Assembly: GCA_963854565.1 (NCBI GenBank)
Contig: CAWKZT010000078.1
Span: 1 to 8,137, forward strand
Origin: CAWKZT01 sp963854565
GTDB lineage: Bacteria; Actinomycetota; Acidimicrobiia; Acidimicrobiales; JAHEJN01
Direction of reading: 5' to 3'
DNA length: 8,137 nt
The translations under genes were made by a program, and so were the position numbers. The notes under the pieces are model-generated. The model made no database searches. It was not told where the DNA came from and saw only the letters and a program-made list of their open reading frames with translations. Each line of letters opens with the position of its first letter. Position 1 is the stretch's first letter. Shown here piece after piece: positions 1 to 6,400 of the stretch.

Positions 1-830
1 ATCTCTTTGGGGCCGATCACGACATTTGGTCGATCAATGTTGAGGCTGAGTATCACGAGATTCGTGACGAAGCGCCAAGCTCCTCAACCGAGGTCGAAGC
101 GCCGCAGATCGAGCGTTTGGGTCAAGCCACTGAGGTGATAATTCCGACGCTTAACGAGCGAGACAACGTTGCCGTGCTGCTAAGTCGGATGCCGCACCAC
201 GCTGATATAGAGCGAGTGATTTTCGTCGACGACAGCGATGACGGCACACCCGAGGCCATCGAAATTGCGGCGACAGGTTTCGAACTCCAGGTCGATGTTC
301 TGCACCGAACAGTCGCCCAACGAAAAGGCGGTTTGGCCGGCGCGGTTATGCATGGATTGCGATCCAGTGATGCCCCGTGGGTAGCGGTCATGGATAGCGA
401 TTTGCAGCACCCACCCGAAGTACTCAAGAAGCTTATTGATCGGGCCGCGGTGGACGATGTTGATCTTGTCGTCGCCACCCGTGGCAATTGGGCTTCAATT
501 GCGCAGGGACTAGGACCAGTGCGACGGGTACTCTCTGCTGCGGCAGGAAAAGCGGCCGCCATCACGACTCGAGGTCGGATCAAAGGCGTAACTGACCCAC
601 TGAGTGGGTTCTTTCTCGTGCGTCGCTCCGCTCTTGATCTAGACCAGATGGATCCGGTTGGGTTTAAAATTCTGCTCGAGATATTGGTCACGCATCCAGA
701 ACTCCGGATCGCCGAAGTCGGCTACGACTTCGATAAACGCAATGCCGGTAAAAGCAAAGGCACTGTGCTCGAAGGTCTACGATTCGGCCGCCATTTAGCC
801 CGGTTGCGTCGGAGTTCGCGTTCGTCTTAA
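1..830 (+). CDS. GT2 polyprenyl-phosphate sugar synthase (DPM1/Ppm1-like), 5' end outside window
   Basis: This is a family 2 glycosyltransferase of the dolichol/polyprenol-phosphate mannose synthase type. It would transfer a sugar from a nucleotide donor to polyprenyl phosphate on the cytoplasmic membrane face. Counting residues from the TTG at 117, the GT-A fold begins with VIIPTLNERDNV (7-18), then VDDSDDGT (37-43). The metal/nucleotide-binding signature DSDLQHPPE is at 93-101, the DPLSGFF motif at 160-166, GFKILLEIL at 182-190, and the typical R-x-x-G-x-SK element at 208-214. No transmembrane helix follows, as in soluble DPM1-type enzymes. TTG 117 has no good ribosome binding site, and the same frame is open to position 3 with no ATG or GTG, so I treat the gene as truncated by the window with an N-terminal extension of at least 38 residues. 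The sugar is not determinable: mannose (Ppm1) and N-acetylgalactosamine (PpgS-like) are both possible. The stop codon overlaps that of the convergent methyltransferase gene. Confidence 0.88.
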   Translation, partial: LFGADHDIWSINVEAEYHEIRDEAPSSSTEVEAPQIERLGQATEVIIPTLNERDNVAVLLSRMPHHADIERVIFVDDSDDGTPEAIEIAATGFELQVDVLHRTVAQRKGGLAGAVMHGLRSSDAPWVAVMDSDLQHPPEVLKKLIDRAAVDDVDLVVATRGNWASIAQGLGPVRRVLSAAAGKAAAITTRGRIKGVTDPLSGFFLVRRSALDLDQMDPVGFKILLEILVTHPELRIAEVGYDFDKRNAGKSKGTVLEGLRFGRHLARLRRSSRSS

Positions 831-1573
831 TAGGGCCAAGTGGCGCCATCGTGGCCGAGCAGTCGAGCGAGCCACGGTTGCTTTAACACAATGGCGGTCT
901 TCACTACGAGATTGCGAGTAAACCAACCAAGGGGTAGCAACTGACGCGCAATGTTGGCCGGGCGCTGGACCCACGTCAACCGTTGCTTGCGGTATTGGAC
1001 CATCGATCCGCTGCGGCCCACATAGGACCAGTTTCCGTTGAACCACATGCGCCGAGCCAGGGCCAATGTGACGCCGACCGAACTGTAGGCATCGTGCATG
1101 AGCAAGGTGCCGCCGTCGGCAACACGCTCGCCCCAGTGCTTGATATCTGATGCGGCTGGGGCGAATCGGTGGGCGCCATCGATGTAGAGCACGTCGATGG
1201 CGCCGGGCACATCGTCGAGGGCATCGTCGGAGAACTCTCTGACGTGGCGGACGAGGTGATCTACCTGGGCCATTGCCAGATTGTCCAAGAATTTTCTATG
1301 GTCAGAATTCCCGTCGGATTCGGTGCCATCCCATTCGCGAGGTCCTCGGTCGTTACCAGCATGCGGGTCGATGGCAACGACCTCAATCTCCGATGTGGCA
1401 CAGGCCAAAGCCGCCACGATGACAGAGCGCCCGTGGTAGCTCCCGATCTCGACAACCTGCCCGGAAGGAGTGATGCTTGACACTGCATCGAAATAGCGTC
1501 GGGCTTGTGCTTCGGTCAGCCAGCCGTCGACGGTATCGACGGCCTGCCATGCAGATACAAACGAATCTTTCAC
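827..1573 (-). CDS. SAM-dependent methyltransferase, Methyltransf_24-like
   Basis: This 248-residue class I SAM methyltransferase resembles the Methyltransf_24 group often found in polysaccharide and secondary-metabolite clusters. Motif I is VEIGSYHGRS (41-50), with the ribose-binding acidic residue in AIDPHAG (67-73). DVLYIDGAHRF (127-137) carries the family's YIDGxH signature, and GGTLLMHDAY (154-163) holds an HD pair often found at the metal or active site in relatives. A basic, tryptophan-rich tail of about 60 residues (from 189) could mediate membrane association (inference). I chose the GTG start at 1573 rather than an upstream in-frame ATG at 1654. The GTG has a ribosome binding site 7 nt upstream and overlaps the TGA of the preceding methyltransferase gene in GTGA, which indicates translational coupling. 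The longer form would extend 81 nt into that gene. The substrate is unknown; O-methylation of a sugar is plausible from context. The stop codon lies in a TTAA shared with the convergent GT2 gene. Confidence 0.87.
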   Translation of the reverse strand: MKDSFVSAWQAVDTVDGWLTEAQARRYFDAVSSITPSGQVVEIGSYHGRSVIVAALACATSEIEVVAIDPHAGNDRGPREWDGTESDGNSDHRKFLDNLAMAQVDHLVRHVREFSDDALDDVPGAIDVLYIDGAHRFAPAASDIKHWGERVADGGTLLMHDAYSSVGVTLALARRMWFNGNWSYVGRSGSMVQYRKQRLTWVQRPANIARQLLPLGWFTRNLVVKTAIVLKQPWLARLLGHDGATWPY

Positions 1574-2322
1574 GATGTGGTCCTTAGTCGTATTACGCAA
1601 TTCCAGGTGATTACTTCCCGAAGCACTGGGACTTTGGTTATCCACGCAGCCCATGGCCAGTACCGGGGCACAACTTCCTCGATTTCGAAAGCATTGAGAC
1701 CCTGGATCAATCGAAGGGTAGAGCCAATGTGAACGGCAAACAATCCCTCACCCATACGATTTTTGTCGGGCAATCCGTGGAATCTTTCATATAGGCGCGG
1801 CCCTAGAGAAGGGCCCAAGAAGTGGTAAGGCGACATGGCGTGGCCACCCCATGGCGAGTACCAGTTGGTCCAGGACATGTAAATCCAGCCACCGGGACGC
1901 AACAGTCGGGCCGCTTCGACAAAAACGCCGCGAGTATCGGGGGCATGTTCCAGAAGGTTGGAACAAAAAATGCCATCGAAAGAGTTGTCAGGGAACGGCA
2001 GGTGTGCAGCGTCGCCAATAGCTTGGCCCCCTTCGGTCTCAGACCATCCTTCGCTGTCGAGATCGACCCCCAAAGTGATGGCACCACGGCGTCGAAGTTC
2101 TTGGGTGTAATAGCCTGGGCCGCAACCTAGGTCGAGGACTCGAGTGCCGTTGAGGCCGTATCGAGCGTCGAGGTCGCGTGCTTCTTCGCGCGCGAGCGAT
2201 ACGTAAAGTGCTTCCGGTTCGGCGACTTCATTTCGCCACAGACGAAAGAGCGAACGGTAGCGATCGAGACCTTTGGTTGGCAGATCAATTGGGCCTAATG
2301 GGCTAGTGTCTTGATCTTGCAT
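1570..2322 (-). CDS. SAM-dependent methyltransferase, Methyltransf_11 type (Rv0224c-like)
   Basis: This 250-residue class I SAM methyltransferase has a standard Rossmann core. Motif I is VLDLGCGPG (62-70), the acidic SAM-ribose residue is in GVDLD (85-89), DAAHLPFPDNSFDGIF (104-119) covers motifs II-III, and LRPGGWI (141-147) is the post-core motif. The C-terminal third is distinctive: WYSPWGGH (154-161) followed by SPYHFLGP (164-171), then PRYWPWAAW (219-227) and VPVLREVITWN (231-241). From memory, this pattern matches M. tuberculosis Rv0224c and its relatives. Family length is similar (about 250 residues). The ATG at 2322 is preceded by GAGGGA (2326-2331). It is the first gene of a two-gene minus-strand operon and is divergent from the GT4 gene across 67 bp, an arrangement also seen for Rv0224c/Rv0225. 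The substrate is not established; a glycan or glycolipid precursor is inferred from context. Confidence 0.9.
   Translation of the reverse strand: MQDQDTSPLGPIDLPTKGLDRYRSLFRLWRNEVAEPEALYVSLAREEARDLDARYGLNGTRVLDLGCGPGYYTQELRRRGAITLGVDLDSEGWSETEGGQAIGDAAHLPFPDNSFDGIFCSNLLEHAPDTRGVFVEAARLLRPGGWIYMSWTNWYSPWGGHAMSPYHFLGPSLGPRLYERFHGLPDKNRMGEGLFAVHIGSTLRLIQGLNAFEIEEVVPRYWPWAAWITKVPVLREVITWNCVIRLRTTS
1581..1585 (-). promoter_or_regulatory. Shine-Dalgarno site deciding the GTG start of the second methyltransferase
   Basis: Read on the minus strand this is AAGGA, with 7 nt before the GTG at 1573. It lies inside the 3' end of the preceding gene. Together with the GTGA overlap it favours the GTG over the upstream in-frame ATG at 1654. 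Confidence 0.6.
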
Positions 2323-2389
2323 GTATCCCTCAAGTTGTGTGGGTCGGAAGTTATGTGGCTTCCCGCCGACCGAAGAACGATTTTAGGTA
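2323..2389. promoter_or_regulatory. Divergent intergenic region with inverted repeat and a possible -10 box
   Basis: This is the only intergenic DNA in the window and must drive both the methyltransferase operon (minus) and the glycosyltransferase operon (plus), unless promoters lie inside the genes. An exact 6-bp inverted repeat, GGTCGG (2342-2347) and CCGACC (2366-2371), flanks an 18-nt spacer; adjoining AAG/CTT bases extend it imperfectly. On the minus strand TAAAAT (2380-2385) fits a sigma70-type -10 element, with no convincing -35. It would give a leader of about 50 nt holding the repeat. No clear plus-strand promoter was found. Confidence 0.35.
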
Positions 2390-3496
2390 ATGATTACTGA
2401 AACGTCTGCATCAATTCGTAGAATTCTTGTGTTGGCGTGGCGAGATGTCGATGACTCGGCTGCGGGCGGGTCCGAACTCTACGTCCAGGAAGTTGCTGCT
2501 GCATTAAGTCGTTCGGGGCATGATGTGTCGATTCTTACCAGCGCGGTTAGCGGACAACCTGAAGATATTACGAGAGATGGCGTCGCTGTCCGGCGACGGG
2601 GCGGACGACTCCTCAGCGTGCCAGCAAATATTGGTCGTGCTGCGTTCATCGAACAGCGTCAAGCTGATGCTGTTATCGACGTATGGAATGGCGTTCCGTT
2701 CCTATCGCCACTCTGGAGTAGGCGTCCACGAGTTGTGGTCCTTCATCATTTACACGGACGCCTGTGGCACGACAACTTCTCGCGACCGGTCGCAGCAACA
2801 GGTGACTTTCTGGAACGGCGTGTTTTTCCCCGCCTGTACCGAAAAACGCAGTTGGCCACGCTAGGTGAGACGTCACGGGCGGAGTTAGTTTCGGCGTGTG
2901 GTTTTGCCCCGGAAAACATTCATGTTGTGCCGCCCGGAATAGGTGGTAGCTATTTTCGGGCTGGTTCGCGGACTTCAGCGCCTTCTCTCGTAATTGTGGC
3001 TCGGCTGGTTGCGGCCAAACAGGTAGATATAGCGCTCGATGTCATCCGGAGCGCACGGATGATTGTGCCCACGTTGATGGTCACCGTGGTTGGGTCGGGC
3101 CCGGACCGAGAGAAACTCGAACGGCAAGCTCCCGATGGCGTCAGTTTTGCGGGCCGACTGTCGGACGAAGATCTCGTTGAGCTCTATCGCCGATCGTGGA
3201 TGGTGCTATCGGCTTCGAATAGCGAAGGATGGGGCATGACCATCACCGAAGCAGCGGCCTGCGGCACGCCGGCGGTTGCACTGGCTAGTGGAGGGCACCT
3301 TGATGCGATTGTTGATGGTGTGACGGGACTGCTGGGCTCCAATGCCCTCGAACTCGTTAGCGCCGTTGTCGCTATTGCATCAGACGCGGACTATCGCGAT
3401 CGTCTGGGCCGTGCCGCGGAAGAGCGATCTGGTGCACTTACCTGGGACCGCACGGCACAAAGCCTCGTTGATTTGTTGCGACGGTCCCAGCAATGA
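2390..3496 (+). CDS. GT4 family glycosyltransferase (Rv0225-like)
   Basis: This 368-residue retaining glycosyltransferase has the GT-B fold of family GT4 and would act in the cytoplasm with a nucleotide-sugar donor. The N-terminal acceptor domain opens with ILVLAWRDVDDSAAGGSE (12-29), containing the glycine-rich loop GGSE. DAVIDVWNGVPF (93-104) and VVVLHHLHG (115-123) follow; these resemble, from memory, mycobacterial Rv0225. The C-terminal donor domain starts near 199 with VARL (203-206) and K210, the usual Arg/Lys pair contacting donor phosphates. VGSGPDREKL (234-243) follows, and the EX7E signature is formed by E279 and E287 in SEGWGMTITEA. The ATG at 2390 has only a weak upstream AGG, so initiation may be leaderless or inefficient. 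The gene ends in an ATGA overlap with aftD and starts a three-gene operon. The sugar transferred cannot be read from the sequence; mannose or another hexose for a lipid-linked glycan is a reasonable guess. Confidence 0.9.
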   Translation: MITETSASIRRILVLAWRDVDDSAAGGSELYVQEVAAALSRSGHDVSILTSAVSGQPEDITRDGVAVRRRGGRLLSVPANIGRAAFIEQRQADAVIDVWNGVPFLSPLWSRRPRVVVLHHLHGRLWHDNFSRPVAATGDFLERRVFPRLYRKTQLATLGETSRAELVSACGFAPENIHVVPPGIGGSYFRAGSRTSAPSLVIVARLVAAKQVDIALDVIRSARMIVPTLMVTVVGSGPDREKLERQAPDGVSFAGRLSDEDLVELYRRSWMVLSASNSEGWGMTITEAAACGTPAVALASGGHLDAIVDGVTGLLGSNALELVSAVVAIASDADYRDRLGRAAEERSGALTWDRTAQSLVDLLRRSQQ

Positions 3497-6400
3497 AGCA
3501 GAGTCCGAACAAGCTTCGGTACTTATTGTTGGGCGCTGTCGCCTACCTGCCGTTGCTTGCAACTCGTCGTGGGCAAGTAGTCGCCGACACCAAGCAGTAT
3601 CTGTACCTCGACCCAGGCGGCGTACTCACTGCATCGCAAAGCCTATGGGACCCGGACTGGGCGCTGGGAACCGTTACCCATCAAAGCATCGGGTACCTCT
3701 GGCCCATGGGGCCATTTTTCTGGACCGCCGAAAAGATCGGACTTCCTGATTGGGTAGCACAGAGGTTGTGGATCGGATCCCTTATTCTCTTGGCTGCACT
3801 TGGTGTCCTGTGGCTGTGGAAGGTGATGGAACTCAAAGGCAACGGCGATTTCGTGGCCGCATTGTCCTATGGCTTGTCGCCCTATGCGCTGGCGTATTCC
3901 ACCCGAATTTCTGTTCTATTGCTGGCATGGGCTGCCCTTCCCTGGCTAATTGGGCTAGGGATCCGAAGCACTCGCACGCGGTCGTGGCGTCATCCGGCAT
4001 TACTAGGACTGGTCGCGACGTCCGTCGGTAGCGTCAACGCGAGTTCGTTGGTTTTTGCCGGAATCGGCGTCATTTTGTGGTTTCCGTTCGCGATATGGGT
4101 GCAGCGGGAGATTTCGTTTCGAGACGGAGTTGCCGCGGCCGGACGTATTGGTCTGGCCGTGGTTGGGTGTTCGTTGTGGTGGGCAGGGCCATTGGTTGTT
4201 CAGAGTCGATATGGCCCACCGGTGCTGCAGTTTTCAGAGACGCTGGAAGTAGTTGCCTCGAGCGCGTCCTCTACGGAGGCCTGGCGAGGTCTTGGCTATT
4301 GGGTGTTCTATGGCGGCGACAAAACGGGCCCCTGGGTTTCGTCTGCCGTCCGATTCATGACGGCACCGGGGCAGATCCTGGTGGGTTTCATTCTTGCCCT
4401 TGTCAGTCTCATCTCGATCGGAACCGTTCGCTGGGCTCACCGTGGCTACCTCTTAATGCTGATGGTGGCCGGTTTGGGACTCACGATTGGTTTGCACCCC
4501 TACGAACGACCCTCTGTTGTTGGCAGCGTGCTGCGAGATCTTGGTGAAGGATCAACGGCTGGCTTGGCCTTGCGAAGTTCACCTCGAGCATTGCCGCTGT
4601 TCTTGATCGGGGCAGCATTGTTTACGGGTCTGGCAATTTCACTGATTGATGAGCACTGGCCGCAGGTTGCGAAGGTATTTCGGCCGCTTGTGATCGTGTT
4701 GGTATTGATCAATATCTCGCCCCTTTTCACGGGCGACTATGTCGGCTCCGAATTAGCACGGGACGAGGAAATTCCCAGCCATTGGACCGAAGCGGCGGGC
4801 GACCTCGACGGAAGCAGGGATTCTCGAATACTGGTATTGCCCGGCAACGATTTTTCGGCCCACCGATGGGGAAACACAATTGATCACATTCTTCCCGGAC
4901 TCGTCGATCGTCCGGTAGCTATCCGTGAACTCATTGGGTTTAGTTCTGAGCCCGCGTCTGACTTGTTGATTGCCCTCGATCGGCGACTGCAAGAAGGCAT
5001 TGCGGAGCCGTCGTCGGTTGGCCCGGTGGCCGCATTACTTGGCGCTGGTGACGTAGTACTGCAACTCGATCTTGAGTACGAACGGTTTCGCACACCGCGC
5101 CCCGCGCAATTGTGGAATGACTTTTCTGCCGATGTATCTGGGCTGTCCGAGCCGACGGCGTACGGTGACCTTGGCACGAATCGAGCTGTTTCGGACTTTC
5201 CACTCCTCGACGAAATCGAGCTTGGGTTGGAGGCCGGTGGCTCCGAGGCTCCGCAGCTAGCCATTCTCGAAGTCGAGTCTGCCACGGGCATTATTTCGGC
5301 GACCAACGATGTGCCCGTCTTGGTCTCGGGTGATGGCGAGGGTGTTGTAGACCTCGCCGAAGCTGGTTTGTTGTTGCCCTCGCGACCGCTTCTTTACACA
5401 GGGTCACTTGATGCAACGCAACTCCATGAAGCCCTAACAGCGGGGAGTTCCGTTGTGATTACCGACAGCAATAGGCAACGAGCCAGGCGTTGGAAAACCG
5501 TTCGGGACAATGTTGGGTTTACCGAACGAGCCGATGGTGCTGATCGGGTCGCCGATCCCACGGATGTGCGCCTGAACGTGATGGGGCGCAGCGTTACCGG
5601 TTCGGCCACGGTTGCTCAGCAGCCTGGCGCGACGATCTCGGCATCGGCCTACGGCAATCCGATTTCTTATCACCCGGAAAATCGTCCGGTGATGGCCGTC
5701 GACGGAGACCCGTCGACGGCGTGGCTAGTGGCCGCATTTTCCGATGCCCAAGGACATGTCCTGCGAATTGAGCCAGACGAACCGATCGCGACTTCATCGT
5801 TAACGGTGCTGCAGCCAACGGGTCCAGATGTTGATCGCAGCATTGTTGATCTGTTGGTTCGTGTAAATGATGACGTGGTCTTCCCGGTGAGTCTGGATGC
5901 AAGTTCGTTAACTGCGCCTGGTCAATCCATCGAATTGCCCGTTGGCCGGGTGGCTTCACTGGAACTGGAAATTGTTGAGACATCAGCCGGCCGTCGGCCG
6001 GGTTTTGGCGGACTCTCCGCGGTTGGGTTTGCCGAGGTTCGGCTGGGAGATCTCGTTGTCGACGAGATCATTGTTTTGCCGACCGATGTTGTCGACCGTA
6101 TTGGCGACGACGATTTACAGAGCACAGACATCACCGTGCTCTTGACCCGCCTGCGCACCGATCCTGCCAATGTGGTTCGCGACGACACCGAACGTTTCAT
6201 GAACAGGTTGATTACGTTGCCCGCGGCACGTGAGTTTGAACTTTCGGGGACGGCTCGCCTGTCGGCGCGGGCTGCCGGCGAAGTTATTGATGCAGAAACC
6301 GGTGATGCGTTGGTCTCTGGATCAAGCTTCCTGGCCGGCTCGGTGAACAGCCGGCCTTCAGCGGCGCTCGACGGAGATGACACCACGATGTGGCAGACGC

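Noticed and set aside
122..691. 189-codon minus-strand open frame opposite the GT2 gene
   Set aside because: The plus strand encodes clear GT2 motifs; the antisense product is low-complexity Ser/Arg/Thr and has no family features.
834..856. Inverted repeat GGCCA/TGGCC around the palindrome TGGCGCCA as a terminator for the GT2 gene
   Set aside because: The arms are only 5 bp with a 13-nt spacer and no T-run follows; the stretch encodes the conserved-frame C-terminus of the convergent methyltransferase.
1574..1654. Longer form of the second methyltransferase starting at an ATG at 1654
   Set aside because: It would add 27 residues overlapping the preceding gene; the GTG at 1573 has a good ribosome binding site and a GTGA coupling overlap, and the methyltransferase fold needs no such extension.
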